Assembly: GCF_001466725.1 (NCBI RefSeq)
Contig: NZ_CP013650.1
Coordinates: 992,001 to 1,056,000, forward strand
DNA length: 64,000 nucleotides
Source: Lacimicrobium alkaliphilum
GTDB lineage: Bacteria > Pseudomonadota > Gammaproteobacteria > Enterobacterales > Alteromonadaceae
Direction of reading: 5' to 3'
In this document: in pieces, positions 52,748-61,013 of the stretch
Position numbering within the stretch: position 1 is the first letter of the stretch
Layout: the number at the start of each line of letters is the position of its first letter
Notes under the pieces: generated by a model
The model's input: only the letters and a program-made list of their open reading frames with translations
What the model was told of the DNA's origin: nothing
Database searches by the model: none
Position numbers and translations under genes: made by a program

Positions 52748-53763
52748 TATCGCCTCCCTGCATAATAATAACCATAGCCATGTTCGCCGCTGCGCAGACG
52801 CAGGGATTTGTTGACCACAAAGCCTTTCGCCATATCCGGATCCAGTGTTTCCACCGCAGAGTTCAGATCGGCCAGCTTGGTCTTACTTTCTTCAACTACA
52901 ATCAGCGCCTGGCCCGCAAGGTTGGCTAACACAGCGGTTTCGTTGATTCCCAGCAAAGGTGGAGTATCTACAATGACCACCCTGTCAGGGTAGCGACTGG
53001 CGAATTCCTGCACAGTCTCTTCCATTTTTTCACTGGCCAACAACTCAGTGGAAAGATGGTGAGATTTACCCGCAGGTATCACCCGAAGCTTCTCAACATT
53101 AGTGTGATACATGACATCTGCTACATCGTCGGTTTCGCCCAGCAGATACTCCATCAATCCATCGGGGGCCGCATCGATACCTAATGTCCGCATAACGTTC
53201 GGGCGCAGTACATCGGCGTCCACCAACAGCACGGTCTTATCCTGCTCCAGTGCGATACTCAGTGCCAGATTAACCGCGGTATAGGTTTTACCCTCACCAG
53301 GGTTAGAACTGGTAACCATAATGATATTAGGATTATTCAGCGTCTGTGATAGCGGGCCAAAAGCGTTATTCAGTACTTTGCGCTTAATGGCCCTGAACTC
53401 TTCACTGACCCGTGAACGGTTTGACGAAGGGGTAACAAAATCTTCTTCGTTCAAATTCAGCTCAAGCACCAGTCTGTTTTTATCATCATCGTCAGATTTC
53501 CGTGATGATGTTTTTGGCGCAGGCGCCCTGGTCGCCGCTGTCGTTGCCTGAGCTTTGGGCTTTGCAGGCTGCGGAGCGGCTTTTGGTTGCTCTTCAACGC
53601 GGGCTTGCTGTTCTGACTTAGCCTTTGCCATCGCCGCTTCGGGCGTCGACATACTCTCGCTACCGTCTGCTGCCTTGTTCCCGGCCTCGGCTTCTGCCTG
53701 CAATCTGGCTTTTTCGGCTTCGGCGGCTTTCTTACGCTGTAAGGCTTTTTCTATAGTACTCAT
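52747..53763 (-). CDS. XrtA-associated tyrosine autokinase
   Basis: A 338-residue bacterial tyrosine kinase (BY-kinase). An alanine/lysine-rich N-terminal linker (residues 1-90) leads to the kinase domain with Walker A SSNPGEGKTYTAVNLA near 152-167, Walker A' VLLVDADVLRP near 181-191 and Walker B VVIVDTPPLLG near 258-268. A tyrosine cluster GEHGYGYYYAGRR closes the protein. It should cycle between phosphorylated and free forms to control chain length with the Wzz-like partner. Its ATG overlaps that gene's stop by four bases (ATGA), so 53763 is preferred. Confidence 0.93.
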   Translation of the reverse strand: MSTIEKALQRKKAAEAEKARLQAEAEAGNKAADGSESMSTPEAAMAKAKSEQQARVEEQPKAAPQPAKPKAQATTAATRAPAPKTSSRKSDDDDKNRLVLELNLNEEDFVTPSSNRSRVSEEFRAIKRKVLNNAFGPLSQTLNNPNIIMVTSSNPGEGKTYTAVNLALSIALEQDKTVLLVDADVLRPNVMRTLGIDAAPDGLMEYLLGETDDVADVMYHTNVEKLRVIPAGKSHHLSTELLASEKMEETVQEFASRYPDRVVIVDTPPLLGINETAVLANLAGQALIVVEESKTKLADLNSAVETLDPDMAKGFVVNKSLRLRSGEHGYGYYYAGRR

Positions 53764-55363
53764 AACCACCCTCCCAGCAGTTGTTTCGGTACGCCACCAT
53801 AGACCAGCTCAATCCAGGTCAGCAGTGCGTATCCGAACACAAGGACCAACGACGACGTTGCAAAGATCCATATTCGCCGGTGATTGATTCTGGTCATGGT
53901 CTCGGCCTCCTTATGTGAGACAGAGCCTAAAACCGGAATATTAAAGGTTTCCACCAGTTGCTGGTAACTGACCACGACCGGATTGATCTGGCTCACCAGA
54001 AAGGCGATACCTAAGCCGGTCCCGAATCCAATAATCAGCACTCCGGTATAAAGCACTACACGCATCGGACCGGAAGGTTTGTTCGGCAGGATAGGGGGAT
54101 CGATGACCCTGAACTGAACATCATCAGAGGTCGCTTCAGCCTTTCTGGAAAGCTGCGCCGATTCACGACGTTCCAGCAATTCCTGATATTTGTTGCGGGT
54201 AATACCGTAATCGCGGTTTAAACCGGTAAGCTCGGCTTCGAGCTCGGGGATCAGGTTGATTTTCTCTTCCAGCTCCTGAACATTGCTTTCATAGTTACTG
54301 ACCCGCACTTTCACCGAGGCAATTTCGCTTTCCAGATTCGCCACCGTGATTTTCATCTGCTGGTAGACCGGATTCTGGCCCAGATTACCGAAACGGCTGT
54401 AGGAGCCAGAATCTTCTGCGGCCTGGCTCATCGAGGCCAGTTGTTCCCGGCGATCTTCTTTAAGCTGCCTGAGCAGACTCTGGGTTTTAACCACATCAGG
54501 GTGTTGTTCCGTGTAGCGGATCAGCAGTTCATCCAGTCTTGATTCCAGATTTGCAATACGGCTGTCGTACTGAGTACTGATCCCCTGGTTACCACTCAAC
54601 TCAGGTGTGGCAAGGCCAAACACCGGCTCTTCACCGGTAAGTTGCGCCCTGGCTGAGGCTAACTGAGATTCCAGCTCCCGCAGCCTTAGCCTGGCCTGTT
54701 CCAGGTTGTTCCTCTGGCTTTGTAATTCATTGTAGTAATCGCCGCCCCCCCGGGCAGAATATTCTGACGGTTGCGTTTAAAGTCGGCCAGACGTTGTTCA
54801 GCTTCTTCCAGACGCACTTCATACTCAGCGATTTGCTGATCCAGGAATTCTTCAGCGGAGTCACTGCTTTGCCGGGTACTGCCCAGGTTTGATTCAATAA
54901 ACTCGTTGAGCGTGATCTGCACGATACGCTGAGCCATGGCCGGGTTGTTGTCGGTATAGGCAATAGTGTAAATGTTGGCATCACGGGTACTGGTGAGCTT
55001 GATATTTTGCCTCAGACCGGCAATCACTTCATCGAACTCTGCACTGGTCCGGGCGGTAATATCCAGGTCGGCTTCGCGCGCGATTTTTTCCAGATTAGGC
55101 CTGCTCAGCAGGGTTCTGGCCACCAGACTCACTTGTTGCTCGGGGTTGTTGTAGACCGCCAGACCCCTTAACAGAGGACGCAGCAGGCTGTTAGTGTCTA
55201 CGTAAACTCTGGCTGAGGATTCATAGGTGTCGGGAAGTGACACCACATACAGCCAGCCGATAGGGCAAATCAGCCAGGACGAAATGAGGATATAACGCTT
55301 TTTGATCCAGACCCCTTTGACATAGGTCTGGATCTGCTCAAGAACTTGTTGAAATCCGATCAT
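53760..55363 (-). CDS. XrtA-system polysaccharide chain-length determinant (Wzz/GumC-like), frameshifted at a G7 tract
   Basis: Two open parts (55363 to 54686, then 54623 back to 53760, with the alternate frame open across the gap) belong to one gene. They join at a run of seven G on the coding strand (plus-strand C, 54745-54751). One more G would restore a single 534-residue frame reading DYYNELQSQRNNLEQ after the glycines. N-terminal: membrane helix about 23-42 (YILISSWLICPIGWLYVV) and periplasmic PCP domain; then coiled coil; C-terminal: second helix near 430-450 (VVLYTGVLIIGFGTGLGIAFLV) and another near 495-515. It sets EPS chain length with the autokinase. The break may be real, phase-variable or a sequence error. 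Confidence 0.85.
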
Positions 55364-55386
55364 ATAAATACTACTGCTCTTATTGC

Positions 55387-56019
55387 TTAGAACCAGGTTT
55401 CAGGAATGATCAGAATATCTCCGGGTAAAATATCGACATTGTTACTGATATCCCCATCCCTGACCAGGGCGTCTACGCGAACAGAGTACTCACGTTGCGT
55501 TCCATCTACTACACGAATCAGCTTGGCGTTATCTCCTGCTGCGAACTCTGTCAGACCGCCTACAGCAATCATCAGATCCAGCAAGGTCATATTTTCCTGA
55601 TAGCTTATTGCCTGAGGATTGGTAGCCTCACCAATAACCCGAACCTGTTCACTAAGTGGGCCGGAGAAACCGGTCATACTAACAGTGACAATAGGATCGC
55701 GAATATACTTGGACAGCTCCTGCTCAAGATCACGGGCCAACTGAGTGGGGGTTTTACCGGAGACGACCACATCTTCAACCAACGAAGTGGTAATTTTACC
55801 ATCCGGGCGCACAACAAAAGAACCTGAGATCTCCGGGTTGCGCCAGACAAAAATGCTGAGGTTGTCTCCCGGACCAATCAGATAATTGTAATTATCAATC
55901 GATGAAGTCAGTGATGCGTGCGTTGTCGCAGGAGGCAAATTGCCAGAGCTGCTGCACCCGGCAACCAGTGCCGCGAACAGGCACATAACTAGCAGTTGAG
56001 TTTTTCTTAGTATTTTCAT
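55387..56019 (-). CDS. XrtA-system exopolysaccharide export lipoprotein (Wza-like)
   Basis: A 210-residue protein with a lipobox (LVAGC, cysteine at 22) and a Wza-type export domain. The PES block is YLIGPGDNLSIFVWRNPEIS (about 46-65), then VVRPDGKITTSLVEDVVVSG near 69-88. SLBB-like domain: VRVIGEATNPQAISYQENMTLLDLMIAVGG in pieces near 125-155, ending ILPGDILIIPETWF. It is short: Wza-like outer helices are missing, so the TIGR03016 barrel may supply the pore. It is the first gene of the minus-strand transcript. Confidence 0.93.
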   Translation of the reverse strand: MKILRKTQLLVMCLFAALVAGCSSSGNLPPATTHASLTSSIDNYNYLIGPGDNLSIFVWRNPEISGSFVVRPDGKITTSLVEDVVVSGKTPTQLARDLEQELSKYIRDPIVTVSMTGFSGPLSEQVRVIGEATNPQAISYQENMTLLDLMIAVGGLTEFAAGDNAKLIRVVDGTQREYSVRVDALVRDGDISNNVDILPGDILIIPETWF

Positions 56020-56082
56020 GTCAGTAACTTCCTTTCTTATTCCAAGAACTTAGTCTGGCAAAACCATCGGTATTCGCATTAC

Positions 56083-56251
56083 TATACCCAAGTAACCTCA
56101 AAATGCGAGCTTCAGAGCCACAGGACGCAAAAAGCGATTCAGGCCGTGTCAGATGTTGTCGATTTGGGACCACCAAACCTTTCAACGTCTGCCTTACCCG
56201 GAGTGTTTTTATCTCCCGCTGAAATCTGTATTTTGAGGTTACTTGGATATA
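56083..56251. mobile_element. MITE-like element with 22-bp terminal inverted repeats
   Basis: TATACCCAAGTAACCTCAAA(AT) at 56083-56104 pairs with its complement at 56230-56251 over 21 of 22 bases. The 169-bp unit has no coding capacity of its own and sits in the divergent promoter region of the two EPS transcripts (56020-56352). No transposase gene is present, so a nonautonomous insertion is likely. Confidence 0.65.
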
Positions 56252-56352
56252 TTTAGCACTATAATGCAACGTCAAAAAAAGTTAGTCTATCTCAATTACT
56301 TATTTTTGTTTTTAAACCGCCCTGAAAACTGGTCGAAATATAGGATGTATTT

Positions 56353-57765
56353 GTGAATTCAGCCAATAAACGACAATCCAAGCGTTCGAATATCTTGGTA
56401 TTGCTGGAAGGCACTCTGATAGCTTATCTGGCTTATGTGGCTCACCCCCTGGTCATGCAGTTGACAGAACAGACTGCCCGGATGGATGACAAATTGCTGA
56501 TCAATATGGCGCTGCTCACCTTTTTGGTGCTGATCTCTGCCTTGTCAGTCGGTTTGTATGAACTCAAGCTCAGAGAAACCTTCCGCGGCATCATCCGGCG
56601 GATCTTTGTCAGTGTGGCACTCGCCTATTTTGTTATGGAGTTGCTCACCAGCACCGTATTCCAGAATCTGGAAATGCATCCCTACTATCTGCCCACCGCA
56701 TCGGCATTAGTGATCATTGTGCTGGTGTTATTCAGGTATTTCTCCAATCGCCTTGGCCTGCTGGGTTTAGGTAAGGTGCGTCTGGTGGTATTGGGTGCCG
56801 GTCAGAGGGCCTCTATTATTGAAAAACGCATGCGCCGTGAAGTGGATCGTATCGGTTTTGATCTGGTGGGCTTTATTCCTATACCCGGAGATGACAGGGA
56901 AAGCGGTATTCAGTCAGAAAAGCTGATCCATGTGAAAGTAGACGAAGGTTTCCGCGACTTTCTGATTGAGAATGAAATAGAGGAAGTGGTGATCGCCTGT
57001 GACCAGCGCCGCGGTACCTTGCCGATTGAAATTCTGTTCGATTGCCGGATCCGCGGTATTGAAGTGGTGGATATTCTCGATTTTATGGAGCGGGAAACCG
57101 GACAAATTGTGGTCAACCTGATTTATCCGAGCTGGGTGATCTATTCCAATGGTTTCTCCAGCCAGAACTACCTGCGGGATTTGGTGGACTACGGTATCAA
57201 TGCCGTGCTGGCCTTTTTAGTCTTGCTGGTGACCTGGCCCTTTATGCTGATGACAGCCATTCTGATTTATCTTGAAGATGGCCGTAAAACCGGCGCCTCA
57301 GTGTTCTATAAACAGGAACGGGTAGGGCTTAACGGGCAGCTGTTTAATATCATTAAGTTTCGTAGTATGCGCCCCGATGCCGAGTCCGGTGGCGCTCAAT
57401 GGGCAACAAAGGGTGACAGCAGGGTAACTAAAATGGGTGGCTTCATCCGCAAATACCGGATTGATGAATTACCGCAGTTACTGAATGTGTTTCGCGGTGA
57501 AATGAGTTTTATCGGCCCCAGACCAGAGCGTCCCGAGTTTGTTGAGCAACTGATTCAGCAAATTCCCTATTACAACCAGCGTCATAATGTTAAACCCGGC
57601 CTCGCTGGCTGGGCGCAGCTGAATTATCCCTATGGCGCCAGCGTTGAAGATTCGATGGAAAAACTGAAATTCGACCTCTATTACGTCAAGCATCAGAGTA
57701 TGTTGCTGGATATTCTGATATTGATCCGCACCGTTGAAGTCATTCTGTTTGGGAAAGGGCGCTGA
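56353..57765 (+). CDS. XrtA-system undecaprenyl-phosphate sugar-1-phosphate transferase (TIGR03013-like)
   Basis: A 470-residue protein with four N-terminal membrane helices (to about residue 125), a CoA-binding/Rossmann-like cytoplasmic part (VRLVVLGAGQRASIIEKRM near 143-161) and a C-terminal priming transferase domain. The latter has another membrane helix near 285-305, then FNIIKFRSMRPDAESGGAQW near 333-352 and GFIRKYRIDELPQLLNVFRGEM in pieces near 362-383 (FIRKYRIDELPQLLNV). It loads the first sugar on undecaprenyl phosphate. First gene of the plus-strand operon; the start follows TAGGATG with no strong ribosome site. Confidence 0.93.
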   Translation: MNSANKRQSKRSNILVLLEGTLIAYLAYVAHPLVMQLTEQTARMDDKLLINMALLTFLVLISALSVGLYELKLRETFRGIIRRIFVSVALAYFVMELLTSTVFQNLEMHPYYLPTASALVIIVLVLFRYFSNRLGLLGLGKVRLVVLGAGQRASIIEKRMRREVDRIGFDLVGFIPIPGDDRESGIQSEKLIHVKVDEGFRDFLIENEIEEVVIACDQRRGTLPIEILFDCRIRGIEVVDILDFMERETGQIVVNLIYPSWVIYSNGFSSQNYLRDLVDYGINAVLAFLVLLVTWPFMLMTAILIYLEDGRKTGASVFYKQERVGLNGQLFNIIKFRSMRPDAESGGAQWATKGDSRVTKMGGFIRKYRIDELPQLLNVFRGEMSFIGPRPERPEFVEQLIQQIPYYNQRHNVKPGLAGWAQLNYPYGASVEDSMEKLKFDLYYVKHQSMLLDILILIRTVEVILFGKGR

Positions 57766-57766
57766 G

Positions 57767-58612
57767 ATGCAAGATGTGAAAACCTGCCTGAATGCGATGA
57801 CCGTGGATGTGGAAGATTTTTTCCATGTTTCGGCTTTCGATAAAATTATCAGTCCAGAGGACTGGGATCAGTATCAGCCCCGGGTAGACAACAATACCCG
57901 CCGCTTATTGGACATTTTCGCCAGACACGGAGTCAAATCCACCTTCTTTGTACTGGGTTGGGTAGCAGAGCGTTATCCGGAACTGATCAAAGAAATTCAC
58001 CGTCAGGGTCATGAAGTGGCAAGCCATGGCTACGCCCATCGCCGCGCCAGTGAGCAAAACCGGCAGGAATTTACTGCGGATGTGCGCCGTTCCAAAGATC
58101 ATCTGCAGGATCTGCTTGGCGAAGAGATTACCGGTTATCGGGCGCCGAGTTTTTCCATCGGTTATACCAACGAGTGGGCCTTTGAGGCGTTGAAGGAACT
58201 GGGTTTTGTGTACAGCTCAAGTACCTATCCGGTAAAACACGATCTTTACGGTACACCGGACTGGCCCCGTTTTGCCTATCAGCGCAAAGAAGATATTACC
58301 GAGATCCCTATTCCGACCCTGAAGATGTTTGGCAAACAGGTGCCCATCGGCGGTGGTGGCTATTTTCGCTTGTATCCCTATGCATTGACCCGTTATCTGG
58401 TGCAAAAATACCTTGAAAAAGAAAAGCAGCCTTATTCCTTCTACTTTCACCCCTGGGAAATTGATGCGGATCAGCCCAGGCTGAACAACGCTTCAGCCAA
58501 ATCCAGATTCCGTCATTACGTGAATCTGCAGCATACAGAGGGTAAGCTGGAAAGGTTGCTGCAGGACTTCAGCTGGTCCACCATGCGTGATGTATACGGG
58601 GTAAGCGCCTGA
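57767..58612 (+). CDS. XrtA-system polysaccharide deacetylase
   Basis: A 281-residue NodB-type deacetylase. The metal and catalytic motifs are visible: TVDVED at 12-17 and SHGYAHR at 86-92 (histidines 87 and 91). Then ITGYRAPSFSIG near 121-132 and FYFHPWEID near 222-230. The family TIGR03006 is specific to XrtA loci. It removes N-acetyl groups from the polymer or its precursor in the periplasm or cytoplasm. ATG at 57767 is one base after the previous stop; a start at MTVDVED is also possible. An inverted repeat separates it from the next gene. Confidence 0.92.
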   Translation: MQDVKTCLNAMTVDVEDFFHVSAFDKIISPEDWDQYQPRVDNNTRRLLDIFARHGVKSTFFVLGWVAERYPELIKEIHRQGHEVASHGYAHRRASEQNRQEFTADVRRSKDHLQDLLGEEITGYRAPSFSIGYTNEWAFEALKELGFVYSSSTYPVKHDLYGTPDWPRFAYQRKEDITEIPIPTLKMFGKQVPIGGGGYFRLYPYALTRYLVQKYLEKEKQPYSFYFHPWEIDADQPRLNNASAKSRFRHYVNLQHTEGKLERLLQDFSWSTMRDVYGVSA

Positions 58613-58617
58613 GGAAT

Positions 58618-58703
58618 AAAGTGGGGTCAGAGTAAACTTAATTGTTTGATTACAGGGGCTGGTTGTTTAAAAGGCAGGATTAAGTTTACTCTGACCCCAC
58701 TTT
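58618..58703. repeat. REP/RAYT-type hairpin with 25-bp perfect arms
   Basis: AAAGTGGGGTCAGAGTAAAC (start of arm, 58618-58642) has a perfect 25-bp inverted partner at 58679-58703, with 36 bases between. The GGGGTCAGAGTAAACTTA core is the kind of sequence associated with REP-associated tyrosine transposases. It is inside an operon, so it could work as an mRNA hairpin that separates upstream from downstream expression. Confidence 0.8.
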
Positions 58704-58747
58704 TTGAAACGGATAGAAATTTAAAATAACAACAATAGGATGTGTGC

Positions 58748-59788
58748 GTGAGTGAAGTGGTAGTAGAGCGCTTCAATGGCGAAGCGGAACTGGCAAAACA
58801 TTGGGATTCGTTTGTTGCACAATGCGGCAATGCCACCTTCTTTCATCTGAGCGGTTGGTTGCAGATAAATCAGCAGGTAATGGGCCATAAGGGCCACTAT
58901 CTGTATGCCTCAGAGCAGGGCAACATAGTCGGAGTACTGCCGCTGGTAGAGCAAAAAAGTGCGCTTTTTGGCCATGCGCTGATTTCCACGCCTTTTTGTG
59001 TATACGGTGGTGTGGCGAGTGACTCGGCCGAAGTGCGGCGCAAGCTCGAAGATGCGGCTATAGAGCTGGCCCATAAGCTGCAAGTGGATTATCTGGAGCT
59101 ACGCAATAAAGAGGCCAGTGATAATCCCCGACTCACCGAAAAGTGCGCCCATTCTTATTTTGCCTGGCCGTTGGGCGAAGATCCTGATGCCATACTGGCC
59201 GGCGTGAAGAAAAAACAGCGTGCCGTTATTCGCCACTCGCTGAAAAATGATCTCAGCTTCCGGGTGGATAAAGACACCGACACCGCCTACACCGTTTATT
59301 CAGAGAGCGTGCGCAACCTCGGTACACCAGTATTCCCCAAAGATTACTTTAAGGCGCTGAAGCAAGTATTTACTGACAACTGCAATGTGCTGACCGTGGA
59401 ACACCAGGGCCAGCCGGTTTCCTCGGTGCTGAATTTCTATTTCCGCGATCAGGTGCTGCCTTATTATGGTGGCGGGGTACCGGCGGCGAGGGATTTAAAA
59501 AGTAACGACTTTATGTATTATCAGCTGATGTGTGATGCCAGAGCCAGGGGTTACCAGCATTATGACTTTGGCCGCAGTAAAGATGATTCAGGTGCGTATA
59601 AATACAAAAAGCACTGGGGCATGGAGCCGGTATCGCTGCATTATCAGTTCCATCTTGTCAAAGCCAGAGAGCTGCCCAACTTAAGTCCGAATAATCCCAA
59701 ATATCAGTTGTTTATCAAGCTGTGGCAGAAACTGCCGTTATGGCTCAGCCGCACCATAGGGCCATTGTTGTCCAGGTATCTGGGGTAG
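58748..59788 (+). CDS. XrtA-system FemAB-like aminoacyl-/peptidyl-transferase family protein
   Basis: A 346-residue protein of the GNAT-type FemAB (TIGR03019) family. It contains the paired GNAT-like domains: FFHLSGWLQINQQVMGHKGHYLY in pieces (31-53), VGVLPLVEQKSALFG near 60-75 and FGRSKDDSGAYKYKKHWGME near 275-294 (the family's FGRS motif). It may transfer an aminoacyl or other group to the polysaccharide or a lipid. The GTG at 58748 was chosen because TAGGA stands seven bases before it; a GTG at 58742 lies too close to that site. The RAYT-type hairpin lies 44 bases upstream. Confidence 0.9.
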   Translation: MSEVVVERFNGEAELAKHWDSFVAQCGNATFFHLSGWLQINQQVMGHKGHYLYASEQGNIVGVLPLVEQKSALFGHALISTPFCVYGGVASDSAEVRRKLEDAAIELAHKLQVDYLELRNKEASDNPRLTEKCAHSYFAWPLGEDPDAILAGVKKKQRAVIRHSLKNDLSFRVDKDTDTAYTVYSESVRNLGTPVFPKDYFKALKQVFTDNCNVLTVEHQGQPVSSVLNFYFRDQVLPYYGGGVPAARDLKSNDFMYYQLMCDARARGYQHYDFGRSKDDSGAYKYKKHWGMEPVSLHYQFHLVKARELPNLSPNNPKYQLFIKLWQKLPLWLSRTIGPLLSRYLG

Positions 59789-59791
59789 GGT

Positions 59792-60994
59792 ATGAGTAAT
59801 AAAGAACCACTGCTGTTTCTGTGCCATCGCATCCCTTTCCCGCCGAATAAAGGGGATAAGATACGTTCATTTAATATCCTCAAACAGCTTGCCGGGCAAT
59901 ATGATATTTATCTGGCGGCGTTCGTGGATGACGACAACGACTGGCAGTATGAAAGAGACCTGCAACCGTACTGCAAAGAGATGTCACTGCTGCCACTGAA
60001 CCCATTGTGGGGCAAGGTCAGGGGGCTGCTTGGTATGTTGCTCGGCAAACCCATCAGTCTGCCTTATTTTTTCAGCAGCCAGCTCCAGCAGTGGGTGACG
60101 GCTAAGATCCGCAGCGCCGGGATCAAAAAAGCCTTTGTCTACAGCTCGGCCATGGCGCAATACATCGAAAAGGCGACTCTGGATAAAAGGGTGGCGGATT
60201 TTGTTGATGTGGATTCAGACAAATGGCGCCAATACGCCGAGAAAACGGCCAATCCGCTGATGAAACTGGTTTATCGGTGGGAATACCGGACTCTGGCGGC
60301 CTATGAGAAGAAGATTACCGCCGCTTTTGATGCCGTTACGCTGGTGTCTGAGGACGAAGCCGGCTTTTTTCGTGAACAATTAACGGCAGAGCTGGCGGCC
60401 AAAGTGGATGCCTTTCCCAACGGTGTCGATGGTGAGTTTTTTAATCCGGATACCTGCGGGCCACGGCCCATAGCCGATAATTATCTGGTCTTTACCGGCG
60501 CCATGGATTACTGGGCCAACGTGGATGCAGTGCTGTGGTTTGTTGAGCATGTCTGGCCGGTAATACACAAACAGCATCCGGCGCTGAAATTTGCCATTGT
60601 CGGCGGTAACCCAACAGACAAAGTCAAAGCCCTGGCTCGCCGGGAAAATATTCTGGTTACAGGCCGAGTCGAAGATATCCGCCCCTATATCAAACATGCG
60701 CAACTGGCAGTGGCCCCGCTTCGTATTGCCCGCGGCATTCAGAATAAGGTGCTGGAAGCCATGGCCATGCAACAAGCCGTGGTGATGACCAGTATGGCGG
60801 CCGAGGGCATTCGGCTGCCGGCGAACCAACAGACTCTGGTGACCGATGAGGCGGATCTGTTTGCAGCCAGTTGCCTGGAGATGTTATCCCAGCCAGACAA
60901 AATTGCTGCACTGGGACAGGAAAACCGTGAATGGATAGCCCGTCACTACCAGTGGCAAGCTGTGGTAGAAAAACTCGCTGCGGTACTCAAGTAG
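59792..60994 (+). CDS. XrtA-system glycosyltransferase, TIGR03087-like (GT4 fold)
   Basis: A 400-residue GT-B glycosyltransferase. The N-terminal domain begins PLLFLCHRIPFPPNKGDKIR, and the GT4 acceptor/donor signatures follow: LVFTGAMDYWANVDAVLWF near 232-250, VTGRVEDIRPYIKHAQLAVAPLR in pieces near 288-310, and the EAMAMQQAVV helix near 324-333. It adds a sugar to the lipid-linked precursor on the inner face of the membrane. The gene begins three bases after the FemAB gene stop. Confidence 0.92.
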   Translation: MSNKEPLLFLCHRIPFPPNKGDKIRSFNILKQLAGQYDIYLAAFVDDDNDWQYERDLQPYCKEMSLLPLNPLWGKVRGLLGMLLGKPISLPYFFSSQLQQWVTAKIRSAGIKKAFVYSSAMAQYIEKATLDKRVADFVDVDSDKWRQYAEKTANPLMKLVYRWEYRTLAAYEKKITAAFDAVTLVSEDEAGFFREQLTAELAAKVDAFPNGVDGEFFNPDTCGPRPIADNYLVFTGAMDYWANVDAVLWFVEHVWPVIHKQHPALKFAIVGGNPTDKVKALARRENILVTGRVEDIRPYIKHAQLAVAPLRIARGIQNKVLEAMAMQQAVVMTSMAAEGIRLPANQQTLVTDEADLFAASCLEMLSQPDKIAALGQENREWIARHYQWQAVVEKLAAVLK

Positions 60995-61013
60995 CAGTAA
61001 TGGAGTCTCTGTG

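Noticed and set aside
56021..56275. Minus-strand frame of 84 codons upstream of the Wza-like gene
   Set aside because: It lies almost wholly within the MITE-like element, including both inverted ends.
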